A stretch of DNA of 64,000 nucleotides from Pseudomonadota bacterium. Lineage in GTDB: Bacteria; Myxococcota_A; Polyangia; GCA-2747355. The notes below the pieces were generated by a model. It made no database searches. It was not told where the DNA came from and was given only the letters and a program-made list of their open reading frames with translations. Positions 1 through 10,212 of the stretch are shown in pieces (position 1 is the first letter of the stretch; each line of letters opens with the position of its first letter). The translations under genes and the position numbers were made by a program. The stretch lies in assembly GCA_016711215.1 (NCBI GenBank), contig JADJTL010000005.1, positions 231,943-295,942 on the forward strand, given 5' to 3'.

Positions 1-568
1 AGACCTCATGGACGAAGTTGGCGAGGATCGCCTCGCCGCGCGGCGTATGCGCCACCTCGGGATGGAACTGCACGCCGTAGACCCGGCGCTCGGGGTTCCA
101 GGCCGCCGCCACCGGCGCGTTCTCGCTCGAGGCCGCGACGCTGAAGCCGGCAGGGAGCGCCTCGACCCGATCGCCGTGGCTCATCCAAACACTCACCTCG
201 TCGGCGGGGTCGAAGCCGCGCCAGAGCGGACAGCTCGTGTCGATGATCTGCACCACAGCCCGCCCGTATTCGCGCTTCTGGCCCGGCGTGATCGTGCCGC
301 CACAGAGCTTGCCGAGCAGCTGCATCCCGTAGCAAATGCCGAGCACCGGCACGCCGAGCTCGAGCACCTCGGCGCTGATCTGTGGCGCCCCGGGCTCGTA
401 GCAGCTCGCCGGCCCCCCGGAGAGGATCAGACCGTCGGGGCGCAGCTCGCGCAGCAAGGCGAGATCGACGCTGCAGGGGTGAATCTCGCTGTAGACGTGC
501 AGCTCGCGAATGCGGCGCGCGATCAGCTGCGTGTACTGCGACCCGAAATCAATGACGACAATTCCCAT
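1..568 (-). CDS. guaA: GMP synthase (glutamine-hydrolysing), N-terminal part; runs off the left edge
   Basis: This is the glutamine amidotransferase half of GMP synthase, which supplies ammonia to convert XMP to GMP in the cytoplasm. Translation from ATG at 568 starts MGIVVIDFGSQYTQLIARRI. It shows the oxyanion segment LILSGGPAS (about residues 47-55), the nucleophile in GICYGMQ (Cys79) and the His/Glu pair in QFHPEV (His169, Glu171), so the class-I GATase triad is complete. The ATP-pyrophosphatase and dimerisation domains lie beyond the window. The start is 5 bases after the guaB stop, giving a guaB-guaA operon for the last two steps to GMP. The identification is secure; only the 3' part is missing. 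Confidence 0.96.
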   Translation of the reverse strand, partial: MGIVVIDFGSQYTQLIARRIRELHVYSEIHPCSVDLALLRELRPDGLILSGGPASCYEPGAPQISAEVLELGVPVLGICYGMQLLGKLCGGTITPGQKREYGRAVVQIIDTSCPLWRGFDPADEVSVWMSHGDRVEALPAGFSVAASSENAPVAAAWNPERRVYGVQFHPEVAHTPRGEAILANFVHEV

Positions 569-573
569 ATCGG

Positions 574-2034
574 CTATTCCACGCGGTAGTTGGGCGCTTC
601 TTTGACGATGATCACGTCGTGCACGTGGCTCTCGCGGTGCCCGGCCGCGGTCATCCGCACGAAGCGCGCCTTCGCGCGTAGGTCCTCGAGCGTGGCCGCA
701 CCGATATAGCCCATCGCGGAGCTCAGCCCCCCGATCAGCTGGAAGACGGTGTCCGCCAGCGCGCCGCGGTGCGGCACGCGGCCCTCGATGCCCTCAGGCA
801 CCAGCTTGGACTCCTCGACGTTCATCTGGAAATAGCGATCCCGGCTGCCCTCGCGCATCGCGCCGAGGCTGCCCATGCCGCGGTAGGCCTTGTAGCTGCG
901 GCCCTGGTAGAGCACCAACTCGCCGGGCGCCTCGTCGGTGCCGGCGAAGAGGCTGCCCACCATCACGGCATGCGCCCCCGCCGCCAGCGCCTTCGACACG
1001 TCGCCCGAGTACTTGATGCCGCCGTCGGCGATCAGCCGCACGCCCAGGCGCTCGGCAGCCTCAGCGCACTCGAAGAGCGCGCTGATCTGCGGCATGCCGA
1101 CCCCGGTGACCACGCGCGTCGTGCAGATCGATCCGGGTCCGATCCCGACCTTGATCACGTCCGCCCCAGCCGCCGCCAAGGCGACGCAGGCGTCGGCCGT
1201 GGCCACGTTGCCAGCGACGATCACCAGCTCGGGGTGCTGGCTGCGCACCAGGGCCACGGTATCGAGCACCCGCTGCGAGTGGCCATGCGCGGTATCGACC
1301 ACGATCACATCGCAGTCGGCCTCGACCAGCCGCGCCACGCGCTCGTCGCGATCGGAACCGACCCCGACCGCGGCGCCGACGCGCAGGCGGCCGCGCGGAT
1401 CCTTCACCGCGCGCGGGTGGCGCTCCGCCTTCTCCAGATCCTTGATCGTGATCAGCCCGCGCAGATAGCCCTGCTCATCGACCACCAGCAGCTTCTCGAT
1501 CCGGTTGCGGTGCAGGAGGTCTTGCGCCTGCTCGAGCGCGACGCCCTCGGGCGCCACCACGAGCTTACGCGTCATCACGTCCCCGACGCGCTGATCGAGA
1601 TTGCGCTCGAAGCGCACATCGCGGTTCGTCACGATGCCGACCGGCTTGCCGTCCTTGACCACGGGCAGCCCTGAGAAGCTATTCGTGCGCATCAGGGCGA
1701 TCGCTTCGCCCAGCCGCTGATCGGGATCGATCGTCAGCGGGTCGACCACCATCCCGGTCTCCGCCTTCTTCACGCGAAGCACCTCGCGCGCCTGTTCGAC
1801 GGGCGAGAGGTTGCGGTGGATCATGCCAATGCCGCCCTCGCGGGCCATGCAGATCGCGGTCGCGGACTCGGTCACCGAGTCCATCGCCGCCGACACCAGC
1901 GGGATGTTGAGCGTGATCCCGCGAGCCAACTCGGTGCGGAGATCCACCTCGGAAGGCAGCACCGTGCTGTGACCCGGCACCAGGAGCACATCGTCGAAGG
2001 TCAGGGAAAGGGGTATCTGCGTCTCCAGCGTCAT
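574..2034 (-). CDS. guaB: inosine-5'-monophosphate dehydrogenase
   Basis: IMP dehydrogenase oxidises IMP to XMP with NAD+, the first committed step of GMP synthesis. The 486-residue length is typical. The protein has the N-terminal TIM-barrel strands, a tandem CBS (Bateman) insert at about 95-205, and the catalytic loop GPGSICTTR (299-307) with Cys304. The phosphate site reads IADGGIKYSGD and the flap segment reads YRGMGSLGAM. It is followed 5 bases later by guaA. Its start overlaps the stop of the upstream GspE-N-like gene by four bases, so the three are probably co-transcribed. The product is cytosolic and normally tetrameric. Nothing is missing. Confidence 0.98.
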   Translation of the reverse strand: MTLETQIPLSLTFDDVLLVPGHSTVLPSEVDLRTELARGITLNIPLVSAAMDSVTESATAICMAREGGIGMIHRNLSPVEQAREVLRVKKAETGMVVDPLTIDPDQRLGEAIALMRTNSFSGLPVVKDGKPVGIVTNRDVRFERNLDQRVGDVMTRKLVVAPEGVALEQAQDLLHRNRIEKLLVVDEQGYLRGLITIKDLEKAERHPRAVKDPRGRLRVGAAVGVGSDRDERVARLVEADCDVIVVDTAHGHSQRVLDTVALVRSQHPELVIVAGNVATADACVALAAAGADVIKVGIGPGSICTTRVVTGVGMPQISALFECAEAAERLGVRLIADGGIKYSGDVSKALAAGAHAVMVGSLFAGTDEAPGELVLYQGRSYKAYRGMGSLGAMREGSRDRYFQMNVEESKLVPEGIEGRVPHRGALADTVFQLIGGLSSAMGYIGAATLEDLRAKARFVRMTAAGHRESHVHDVIIVKEAPNYRVE

Positions 2035-3248
2035 CGCTCGTGCGCTCCCGAAGGTTTGGGGTGAGGCGAGCCATCGCGCGGGTCGGAGGCCACCGTCGCC
2101 GCCGCCCGAGAGCGACTCTCCGCCCGTTGCGTCACGCGCGCAAGCCCTTCAATCAACGCGGCGTCGACCGTGGCCACGCGCAACGCCGCGAAGATCTGCG
2201 CCGCCGGGATCCCCTCGCCGCCCAGGACCAAGAAGCGCGTGACCGCCTCGATCGCGCCCTCCACGGTCGGCAGCGGACGATCGCCGCCGGCCAGCGCCGC
2301 TTCCCGCGCCAGCGCCTGGCGCCCGAGCGCCCGCAAGACCGGCCCGAGGCCACCGGTCCCCGCATGCTCGGCGGCGAAGCACTCAGCCACCTGCGGCAGG
2401 TCGCGCGCGCCGAGCTCCTGACGCAGCGTGATGTCCAGCCCGAAGAGATGCGCGGCGAGCCCCGCCCGGGCCACCAGCGCGGGCTCGCCACCGAGCTCGC
2501 GCAGCAGGGCGCGCGTCAGCCGAGCGAGCTCCCGCGAGCGGGCTCGCTGCGGATCGACGCGCTCCTCGAGCATCGCCACCAGCACCCCGACCGCCTCGAG
2601 CGCGTCCTCGAGCAAGGGCCCCGCAGCCGCGTCCGGCGGCGGCGGAGGCCGGCGCTGTCCCGCGCGCTCACGCGAAGCGGCCACGGCGCGGGCCGCAGCG
2701 CCGCCGACGCCCGGCGCGCGGACCGCGCCCTCTGCCTCGGTCTGCGGCGCGCCGTCGCGCCAGCGCGTCGCCGGCGACACCACCGGACGCGCGGGCGGCG
2801 CCGGTTCCGCCGCGTAGCACGCCGTGACCGCGCGCTGCAGCAGCGAGCAGCGCGCCACCAGCAGGCGCAGCTCCGCCGCGTCGGCCGCACGACGCAGCTG
2901 CTCGCAGACGCTCGCTTCGGTCGGATCGCCGAGCGCCACGGTCAAGATCCGGCGCTGCTCATCGAAGGCCAGCGGCAGCGCGAGACAGGCTCGCGCCAAG
3001 GTCTCGGGGATCCGCTCGCGCAGGGGCGGCGCGAGCCGCGCGTGCAAGAGCCGCTCGTCGCTGGCGCGCGGCCACCCCAGCCGCTGGCTCAGCGCGCTGA
3101 TCAGCTCGCCCTCCTCGATCACGCCCGCGCTCAGCAGCGCGACCACCGCAGGCTCGCCCGCTTGGGCCGCCCGCGAACGGGCCGCCGTGAGGGCTGCGGG
3201 CGTGATCCTACCCTCGGCTACCAAGAGCTCGAGCAAGGTCTGGGTCAA
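2031..3248 (-). CDS. GspE/MshE N-terminal-domain protein of unknown role
   Basis: This is a 405-residue protein. Its first about 150 residues follow the pattern of the type II secretion/pilus ATPase N-terminal domain (GspE-N or MshEN). They show LLELLVAEGRITPAALTAA, a second helical block around GELISALSQRLGWP, and a strand block LALPLAFDEQRRILTVALG. In some relatives this domain binds cyclic di-GMP. No ATPase domain follows: there is no Walker A motif. The remainder is an Ala/Arg-rich linker and a helical C-terminal part. Proteins with this stand-alone domain are frequent in myxobacteria. The stop overlaps the guaB start by four bases (ATGA), suggesting translational coupling, but no link to purine synthesis is evident. 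The C-terminal half is not recognised. Confidence 0.7.
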   Translation of the reverse strand: MTQTLLELLVAEGRITPAALTAARSRAAQAGEPAVVALLSAGVIEEGELISALSQRLGWPRASDERLLHARLAPPLRERIPETLARACLALPLAFDEQRRILTVALGDPTEASVCEQLRRAADAAELRLLVARCSLLQRAVTACYAAEPAPPARPVVSPATRWRDGAPQTEAEGAVRAPGVGGAAARAVAASRERAGQRRPPPPPDAAAGPLLEDALEAVGVLVAMLEERVDPQRARSRELARLTRALLRELGGEPALVARAGLAAHLFGLDITLRQELGARDLPQVAECFAAEHAGTGGLGPVLRALGRQALAREAALAGGDRPLPTVEGAIEAVTRFLVLGGEGIPAAQIFAALRVATVDAALIEGLARVTQRAESRSRAAATVASDPRDGSPHPKPSGAHER

Positions 3249-3286
3249 GACAACCTGCCTCGCGTGTGTGGGGGCACCCGGCGCAC

Positions 3287-6073
3287 CTAGCGCCGCTCGG
3301 CGCGCTCGGCCGCGCCGACCGCCTCGAGCTCCTGGCTTTGCCGCCGGGGCGCGATCCGCGGCGCAGTAGCCACCAGCCGGTCGATGGCCTGCGTCAACGT
3401 CTCCCGCGCCTCGGTCAGCCGCGCCTCGTCCTCGAGCTTGCGCCCGCTCGCGGTCTCCCGGACGTAGAAGATGTCGACCACGTGGCCCGCCTCGCTGGCG
3501 ACCTTGGCCAGATCGATCCCGAGGCCGAGCTCGCTCAGGGTATGCGTGACGGTATGCAGCAGGCCGGAGACATCGGCAGAGTGCAGCTCGAGAATCGTGC
3601 AGCGCTCGGACCCCTCGTTGTCGATGATCACCGCGGTCGGCACGGCGGGCAGCACCCGATGGCCGAGCAGCGAGGGGCGCATCCGCTGCTGGATCAGCCG
3701 CTCCAACTCGAACTCCTGGCCGAGCGCCAGCTCGAGCATGCTCGAGAACTGCACCCAGCTCCTGAACTCCGCCGGATCGGGCGTCGTGACCCAGAACAGG
3801 TCGAGCGCGCTGCCGACGGCGTCGCCCTCCGCGGGGATCGTGTAGATCTGCGCCGCCAGCACCTCGATGCGGTGCAGCAGCATCACGCCGGTGATCGTCG
3901 CCAGCAATCCCGGCGCATCAGGGCAGCAAACCGTGATCACCGTCGTCGCAGCGTCGTGCTGCCGGGTGCCGATCCGCACGCGGCATGCCGGGGTCGCCTC
4001 GAGGTCGAGGGCGACGCCGACATGGTGCGCCAACAGCTCGACGCTCTGGCCGCTGAGCAGCTCATCGGGCAAGCGATCGACGATCGCGGTCGACAGCTCA
4101 CCCCAGCTCTCAAGCAGCAGCGCCCGCAGCTCGGCGCGACGCTGCTCGATCATCGCCTGAGGCGCCAGCGGCGATCCGCTGGTCAGCAGCCGATGCGTGC
4201 TCGTGTAGAGCTGGTCGAGCAGCGAGGCCTTCCAGAAGGTCAGGTTCCCCGGCGCCGTCATCGCCGTATCGGCGACCGCCAACAGGTAGAGCCGCCGCAG
4301 GCGATCGGCGCTACCCACGAGCTCGGCGAAGGCGCCGACCACGGCCGGATCGCCCAGATCGCGGCGCTGCGAGATGTGCTGCATCGCCAGGTGATGGCGC
4401 ACGAGGAAGGCCACGGTGTCCTGCGCCTCGTGGCGCAGACCGAGGCGCGCGGCGACGCCGGCGGCCAGCCGCGCGCCCTTGCGCGCATGCCCGCGACCCA
4501 GCGGCTTGCCGACGTCGTGGAGCAACGCGGCCAAATAGAGCGGCTCGAGATCCTCGAGCGCGCGAATCACGGCGACGGGCAGCGGATAGGTCTCCTCCTG
4601 CTCGCCGCGGCGCAGGGCCTTGAGCAAGCCGACGACGTAGAGGGAGTGCCGATCCACCGTATAGACGTGATAGAGGTCGTGCTGCACCCGCCCGGTGCAG
4701 GGCTCGAACTCGGGCAGCATGGCGTTGAGCAGCCCGACCTCGTGCATCTGCTCGAGCAGGAGTCCTTGGCCGGCGCGCCCGTCGCTGACGAGGACCCGCC
4801 GCCAAGCCTCGGCCGCGCGCTCATCGCCCAAGAGCTGCAAGCCCGGGCAACTCGCCGCCGCCTCGGCGAGCATGTCCTTCAGCTCACGGGCGATCCCCAG
4901 CCCATGGCGACCCGCGATCTCGAAGACCGCGATCAGCTCCGCCGGCTCGTCCCAGAAGCGCTCGGGTGCCGCGCTGACGAGCTCACCGCCCACCGACCAG
5001 AGGTCCTCCTCGACCAGCTCACGGGCCAAGGGCGCCGCGCTCGGCCGGATGGCGCAGCGCTGCAGCAGGCTGTCGGTCTCGAGCACGACGCTGCGCGCGC
5101 TCCGGTAATACGCATGCATCAGGCGCTCGACGGCCGGCGCGACGCCGACCTTCTCGTGCGCCCCCGCCGGACGGCCCGGGATCTCCTCCTCGGCAAAGAG
5201 CAGCGGCGCCAAGCCCTCCTGCAGCTCGAAGAGCAGGCGATCCTGCGCCCTCCCGGCCTGGAAGTGCATGGCGAGGCGCAGGCGACGCAGGAACTGACGG
5301 GCCTCGAGCAAGGCGCTCTGCTGGCGGGACGAGGCCGCGCCCACGGCGACGAGCTGATCGAGATCCGCCACGCCGTAGCGCATCTTCGTCGCCCAGAAGG
5401 CCGTATTGACGTCGCGCAGGCCACCCGATCCGCTCTTGATGTTCGGCTCGAGCAGGTAGACCGTGTCGCCGAAGCGCGGGTGCCGCTGCCGGCGCTCCTC
5501 GATCAGCGACTCGACGAAGCTCGCCACGTGCTCGGGCCCGAAGAAGGCGCGCCGCGCCGTCTCCTGCAGCATCGTGAACAGGCCATCGTCGCCGGTGACC
5601 AGCCGCGCATCGAGCAGCGCCGTCCGCATCGTCAGGTCCGTGCGCGCCAGCTCGACCGTCTCCTCGATGCTGCGCACCGCATGGCCCACCGCCACCTTCG
5701 CGTCCCAGAGCGGGTAGACCACGTGTTCGAGCAGCCGATCGACATGCTTCCAGCCGCCGGCATGCGGCAGGACCAACAGGTCGATGTCCGAGTAGGGGTA
5801 GAGACTGCGGCGGCCGTACCCGCCGAGGGCCACCAGGGCCACCGGCACCTCCGCACCACCGCCGGCGGCGAAGAGCGTCGTCAGCAGCTCATCGAAGGCC
5901 GCGGAGAGCTGGCGCAGCGTCTCCCCGGGACGCTGCAAGCGCCCGGCATCGGCGTGGCGACGCGCGGCCGCGCGGGCCTCCGCCACCTGCCGCACGCAAT
6001 AAGCGCGCAGTCCTTGGGCGTCGAGCGCCGCCAGGGTGGCTAGCGGCTGCGCTTGTCCATCACTCGGCCTCAT
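3287..6073 (-). CDS. glnD: bifunctional [protein-PII] uridylyltransferase / uridylyl-removing enzyme
   Basis: GlnD senses glutamine and uridylylates or de-uridylylates PII, controlling nitrogen assimilation. The nucleotidyltransferase signature GGYGRRSLYPYSDIDLL lies near residues 70-86. The GlnD/GlnE linker follows, then the HD hydrolase domain with LLHDVGKPLGRGH, then two C-terminal ACT domains (strands VITVCCPDAPGLLATI and LELHSADVSGLLHTV). I place the start at the ATG at 6073 (MRPSDGQ), giving about 928 residues. A longer in-frame start at 6163 adds only a low-complexity stretch. The nearby rpoN and PTS-Ntr genes make a nitrogen-control neighbourhood, but no PII gene is in the window. All domains are in the usual order and uninterrupted. 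Confidence 0.95.
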   Translation of the reverse strand: MRPSDGQAQPLATLAALDAQGLRAYCVRQVAEARAAARRHADAGRLQRPGETLRQLSAAFDELLTTLFAAGGGAEVPVALVALGGYGRRSLYPYSDIDLLVLPHAGGWKHVDRLLEHVVYPLWDAKVAVGHAVRSIEETVELARTDLTMRTALLDARLVTGDDGLFTMLQETARRAFFGPEHVASFVESLIEERRQRHPRFGDTVYLLEPNIKSGSGGLRDVNTAFWATKMRYGVADLDQLVAVGAASSRQQSALLEARQFLRRLRLAMHFQAGRAQDRLLFELQEGLAPLLFAEEEIPGRPAGAHEKVGVAPAVERLMHAYYRSARSVVLETDSLLQRCAIRPSAAPLARELVEEDLWSVGGELVSAAPERFWDEPAELIAVFEIAGRHGLGIARELKDMLAEAAASCPGLQLLGDERAAEAWRRVLVSDGRAGQGLLLEQMHEVGLLNAMLPEFEPCTGRVQHDLYHVYTVDRHSLYVVGLLKALRRGEQEETYPLPVAVIRALEDLEPLYLAALLHDVGKPLGRGHARKGARLAAGVAARLGLRHEAQDTVAFLVRHHLAMQHISQRRDLGDPAVVGAFAELVGSADRLRRLYLLAVADTAMTAPGNLTFWKASLLDQLYTSTHRLLTSGSPLAPQAMIEQRRAELRALLLESWGELSTAIVDRLPDELLSGQSVELLAHHVGVALDLEATPACRVRIGTRQHDAATTVITVCCPDAPGLLATITGVMLLHRIEVLAAQIYTIPAEGDAVGSALDLFWVTTPDPAEFRSWVQFSSMLELALGQEFELERLIQQRMRPSLLGHRVLPAVPTAVIIDNEGSERCTILELHSADVSGLLHTVTHTLSELGLGIDLAKVASEAGHVVDIFYVRETASGRKLEDEARLTEARETLTQAIDRLVATAPRIAPRRQSQELEAVGAAERAERR

Positions 6074-6408
6074 CGTCGTCGTCCTCGCCCGCTCCCCAAC
6101 GCCTCCGTACCGCGCGGTCGCAGGGCACGCAAGCGCCGCCAGCGCCACGGCGGCACGCGCCAAGGGCTGCCTGGCGCGGGGCGTGGTCTGGGGCGACGGA
6201 AACGGAGCGGAAGCGAGCGCGGACGGGTTGTGACGTGGAGCTGGCGCGGCCGGGCGGCGGCGGAGCGCCGGGCGCCTTCGCTGCGCCGACCACCGCGGCG
6301 CGAGCGCGCGCCGCGCGCCCCCGGTTGACAGGCCGATCCGATCGCGCTAATCGCGACCTATTCCAGCCCAGGGCGCTCGCCCGGCTGCAGCAGCGCAAGG
6401 AAGGGGTT
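6074..6408. other. divergent intergenic region with a likely forward promoter
   Basis: These 335 bases lie between the divergent glnD start and the small gene at 6409. The sequence is very GC-rich and encodes nothing I can defend. A perfect -35-like TTGACA occurs at 6325-6330, followed after 17 bases by TAATCG at 6348-6353. That is a plausible sigma-70-type promoter for the rightward gene. No terminator or riboswitch is seen. Confidence 0.4.
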
Positions 6409-6858
6409 ATGGCAGAGCTTCGACTGCTGGCGCTCGACGAGGCGCTATCCGACGAAAAATTGGCAAGGCTGCGCAAGGCGCTCGAGGAACTCGGCGTCCG
6501 CGAGCTGCCTGAGGGCGACGACGCGGCCGACATCGAGGAGGTGCTCAGCGAAAACCAGCTGACGGACTTCCAAGATCGCCTCGAGGCGCATGACATCGCC
6601 TGCGATGTCTATTTGCCGGTGGAGTTCGAGGGTCGCTTCGAGCTCGGCGACCGCTCCTTCGGCAGCGCGCATGCCCTGCTCGCGGCGCTCGACGAGCTGC
6701 GCGATGAGCTCGACGTCGAGGACAGCGGCGACAGCGACGGCGACGAGCCCTCGGACCTCGAGATGATCGACGAGCAACTCGGTCAAACCTGGCGCGTCTT
6801 CGCGCGCGTGGTCAACGCTTGCATCGAGCGCCAAGTCCCGCTCCACGTCATCCCCTAG
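6409..6858 (+). CDS. small acidic protein of unknown function
   Basis: This is a 149-residue, strongly acidic protein that I do not recognise. The start is the ATG at 6409, preceded by the purine-rich ribosome site AAGGAAGGGG; a longer in-frame reading from 6235 lacks such a site. Visible features are an N-terminal helix rich in Leu/Glu, a segment DVYLPVEFEGRFELGDRSF that looks like paired beta strands, and a very acidic patch around residues 105-120. The tail ends PLHVIP. There is no signal peptide and no membrane segment. It stands alone between the glnD divergent region and the helicase gene. Confidence 0.7.
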   Translation: MAELRLLALDEALSDEKLARLRKALEELGVRELPEGDDAADIEEVLSENQLTDFQDRLEAHDIACDVYLPVEFEGRFELGDRSFGSAHALLAALDELRDELDVEDSGDSDGDEPSDLEMIDEQLGQTWRVFARVVNACIERQVPLHVIP

Positions 6859-6917
6859 GCCCTCCGGGCGCGGGGGCGACCGTCTGCCTCGGGCGCGCGC
6901 TCCGGCGCCGGCCTTAG

Positions 6918-8962
6918 ATGCGCTACGTCCTCCACGAGACGCGCGCCGCCGCCGCGCCGCTCGATCTCGCGCGCGAGCTCAATGAGACCCAGCGCGCCGT
7001 CGTCCTCGCGGGGGCGGGACCGCTGCTGGTGCTGGCCGGCGCCGGCACCGGCAAGACCCGCACCCTGACCTATCGCGCGGCGCAGCTCTTGGCCAGCGGG
7101 CTCGACCCGCGGCACCTGCTGCTCTGCACCTTCACCAATCGAGCGGCGCGCGAGATGGTACGCCGCGTCGAAGCGCTGAGCGGCATCGAGCTGCGCACCC
7201 TCTGGGCCGGAACCTTTCACCACCTCGCGAACATGGCGCTGCGCCGTCACGCCGAGGAGGTCGGCTTGACGCCGAGCTACGCCATCCTCGACCGCGAGGA
7301 TGCGCGCGATCTGATGGCCTCCTGCCTCGCCGAGGGTGGCCCGCGCTGCACGCGCGGCGCTTCCCACGCGCGCCGCTGCTGCTGCACCTGGCCTCGAGCA
7401 TGGTCAATCGCCGCATCGGTCTCGACGACGCCCTGCGGCAGGAGGCGCCGCAGTTCTACGAGCTCACCGACGCGATCGCGCCGCTGCTGCTGCGCTATGC
7501 GACGCGCAAGCAGGCGCTGGGGCTCGTCGACTACGATGATCTGCTCCAGCTCTGGTGGCGCCTGCTCGTCGAATGCCCGGGGCCACGCGCCGAGCTGATC
7601 GAGCGCTTCCATCACGTCCTCGTCGACGAGTATCAGGACACCAATCGACTCCAGGGCGAGATCGTCGACATCTGCGCCAGCGCTCACGGCAACCTGACCG
7701 TCGTCGGCGACGATGCCCAGAGCATCTACGCCTTTCGCGGCGCGCAGCTCGAGAACATGCTCGACTTCCCCAAGCGTCACCCCGCGGCTCAGATTTTCAA
7801 GCTCGAAGCCAACTACCGCTCGGTGCCGGAGATTCTCCAGCTCGCCAACAAGTCGATCCGCAACAACACGCGCCAGTATCCCAAGCAGCTGCACGCGGTG
7901 CGCGCTTCAGGGGCGCTACCGATCCTGCTGCGCTTGCACGATGTCTACCAGCAGGCGGCCTTCGTCGCCCAACGGGTCCTCGAGCTGCACCATGAGCACG
8001 ACCTGGCGCTGCGCGAGATGGTCGTCCTCTACCGCGCCCACGCGCATAGCCTCGAGCTGCAGCTCGAGCTGACCCGCAGGCAGATCCCCTTCGTCGTGCG
8101 CTCGGGGCTGCGGCTCTTCGAGCAGGCGCACATCAAGGACGTGATCGCCTTCCTGCGCGTCGTCCATAACCCCCGCGATCCCTTGGCCTGGCAGCGCGTG
8201 CTGCGCACCTGGCCGGGCGTCGGTCGCCGCAGCGCCGAGCGAATCCTCGCGGAGCTGCTGCGTCGCTCGACCGCCCAGCCGCTCGCGCCGAAGGAGGGCG
8301 TTCTGCCCGCTGCCGAGGCCCTGGCGAGCCCGGCAGCGCTCTTGCGCCTGCCCGAGTTGCAGTCCAGCCCGGCGCGCGCCATCGACCGCGCCACCGCCCG
8401 CCTCGCCACGCTCTTCGACCGGATGCCGGTGGAGGCCGGCGTGGCAGCGCTGATTCAGACCGTGCTCGAGACCCACTACCGCGACCACCTCGAGAGCACC
8501 TATCCGAACGCCGCCACGCGGCTCGAGGATCTCCAGCAGCTCGCCGAATACGGCCAGCGCTATGCCACCCTCGAGCAGTTCCTCAGCGAGCTGTCGCTGG
8601 TCGCCGGCTTCGCCGCCGAGGCCACGGGTCTCGGCAGCGCCCCCGACGACGCGCTCACGCTGAGCACGGTGCATCAGGCCAAGGGCCTCGAGTGGCCCGT
8701 GGTGCTGCTGATCGGGCTGGCCGAGGGGCGCTTCCCCGCCCCGCTGGCCGTCCGCACGCCGAGCGAGCTCGAGGAGGAGCGCCGCCTCTTCTACGTCGCC
8801 GCCACCCGCGCCCGTGATCAGCTCTATCTCTGCCAACCGCGCTTCGAGGAGTCGGACCAGGGGCCACGTCGCTTGCTGCGGCTCTCGCGCTTCGTCGCCG
8901 AGCTTACCGATGACGGCACCTGTCCCTACGAACCCTGGGAGGTCGAGACATGCCCGGCATGA
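6918..8962 (+). pseudogene. UvrD/Rep/PcrA-family 3'-5' DNA helicase, one-base frameshift
   Basis: This is a superfamily 1A ATP-dependent helicase for DNA repair or replication restart. The first frame gives the Q motif (LNETQRAVV), Walker A AGAGTGKTRT and motif Ia TFTNRAAREM. The second frame gives motif II VDEYQDTN, motif III GDDAQSIYAFRGA, motif IV EANYRS, motif V TVHQAKGLEW and motif VI VAATRARDQL. The frames join if one C is restored in the C run at 7340-7342, which yields EGGPALHARRFPRAP, a natural family sequence. The lesion therefore looks like a homopolymer deletion, either real or an assembly error. The start ATG at 6918 lacks a clear ribosome site. The 3' end overlaps the HEAT-repeat gene. 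The total is about 680 residues, near the family norm. Confidence 0.85.
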
Positions 8963-10212
8963 GGGTGCGCCCACAATCCCGCGATCGGTCGCCGCGCGCA
9001 GGGGCTGGGCCGCGGCGCCGCAGCGCCCTCCGCGCGCGCGCCACTGGCCTAGCCGCGCTCTTGGTGCTGCTGGTGCTGCTCTTCGGCGCGCGCGGAACGG
9101 TGCTCGCCGGGCCACCGCAGCGGCCAGCGGCGCCGCGCCTGCGCCAGCAGCAGCCCGCGCCCTCGCTGACCGAGCAGCTGATGAAGGGCAGCGACCCCCT
9201 GCTGCGCGAAACGGCAGCGCTGGTCCTCGGCGACGGCGGCGATCGTGCCGCCCTACCCGCGCTCCTCACCTGCCTCCGCGCCGACGACAATCGCTGGGTC
9301 CGCGCGGCCTGCGCCGAGGCGCTCGGGCGCCTGGGCCAGCCCACCGGCCTGCCCGCCTTGACGCAGGCGATCGAGCGCGAGAAGCACCCGCGCGTGCGCC
9401 GCGCGATCGCCCGCGCGCTCGTGCGCCTCGGTCAGCGCAGCGGCGTCTCCGAGCTGATGTGGCAGCTCGAGACCGGCGCGCAGCATGATAAGGCCGAGGC
9501 GATGCACCTGCTCGTTCACGCCTTCGGCCAGGCCCTTGGACAGGCGCCAGCGCCGTGGTGGCGGTTCTTCAACCAGCAGGGCTACCGCGCGCTGGCCGCG
9601 CGAGCTGCTGGGTCCACTGAGCTGCGCGAGCTCGCCGGCCTGCGCGGCGCCGATGGCCGACGCTGGGGCCCGCTCTTGATCGGTGCAGAGCCCGCGCGCT
9701 GGCTTCAGGTCTGCGCCGCCGTGCTGCGCGTCGATCCCGGCACGCGCCTGGCGATCGGCGCCCCTGAGCTGCTCGCGCTCGAGCGACGCCAGGGTCTGCC
9801 GCCGAGCGGCTGCTTGTTGCTAATCAGCAGCGACTGGCAGCACGCGCCTGCGCCTGCGCCTGCGCCAACCCCGCGGGCCCTCAAGCGCCTGGCACGCGCC
9901 GCTCGGCGAAAGGCGGCGGCCCCCACGCACGCGCCGCTCGCCGGACCTGGACTCACCGAGGGCGCGGTCCGCCTGCTGCTGCAACGTGCCCCGGGGCTGC
10001 TCGGCATCGGCATCGATGCGCCCCGCCTCGACCCGATCTCGCTCGCCGACGAACCCGCGCTACGCCTGCTCAGCGCGGCGGGAAAGCTCGTGATCACGCA
10101 TCTCGATGGGTTGCGCGAGCTGCCGCAGCAGCGCCTGCGCGTCCTGCTCGTACCAGGCCAGCCCGCGCCGGCGCGCGCCAGGCCCGTGCTAGTCTTGGCG
10201 CTGATCCCCTGA
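8959..10212 (+). CDS. HEAT-repeat protein with N-terminal membrane segment
   Basis: The product is about 417 residues, starting at the ATG that overlaps the helicase stop (ATGA at 8959-8962); another ATG lies at 8950. After a basic N-terminus comes a hydrophobic stretch, LAALLVLLVLLFGARG, that may be a signal peptide or membrane anchor. Residues of about 55-190 hold HEAT-like repeats: LRETAALVLGDGG, VRAACAEALGRLG and VRRAIARALVRLG. The C-terminal half has no recognised domain and a Pro-Ala linker built from short repeats. It probably acts as an exported or anchored scaffold, but no partner is apparent. The 3' end overlaps the convergent downstream gene by about 24 bases. Confidence 0.7.
   Translation: MRVRPQSRDRSPRAGAGPRRRSALRARATGLAALLVLLVLLFGARGTVLAGPPQRPAAPRLRQQQPAPSLTEQLMKGSDPLLRETAALVLGDGGDRAALPALLTCLRADDNRWVRAACAEALGRLGQPTGLPALTQAIEREKHPRVRRAIARALVRLGQRSGVSELMWQLETGAQHDKAEAMHLLVHAFGQALGQAPAPWWRFFNQQGYRALAARAAGSTELRELAGLRGADGRRWGPLLIGAEPARWLQVCAAVLRVDPGTRLAIGAPELLALERRQGLPPSGCLLLISSDWQHAPAPAPAPTPRALKRLARAARRKAAAPTHAPLAGPGLTEGAVRLLLQRAPGLLGIGIDAPRLDPISLADEPALRLLSAAGKLVITHLDGLRELPQQRLRVLLVPGQPAPARARPVLVLALIP

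Noticed and set aside
769..1674. Long plus-strand frames opposite guaB
   Set aside because: They are antisense shadows with no ribosome sites or recognisable domains.
3266..6043. 925-residue plus-strand open frame opposite glnD
   Set aside because: It is an antisense shadow of glnD in high-GC sequence; it shows no domain and is rich in His/Arg/Gln as such shadows are.
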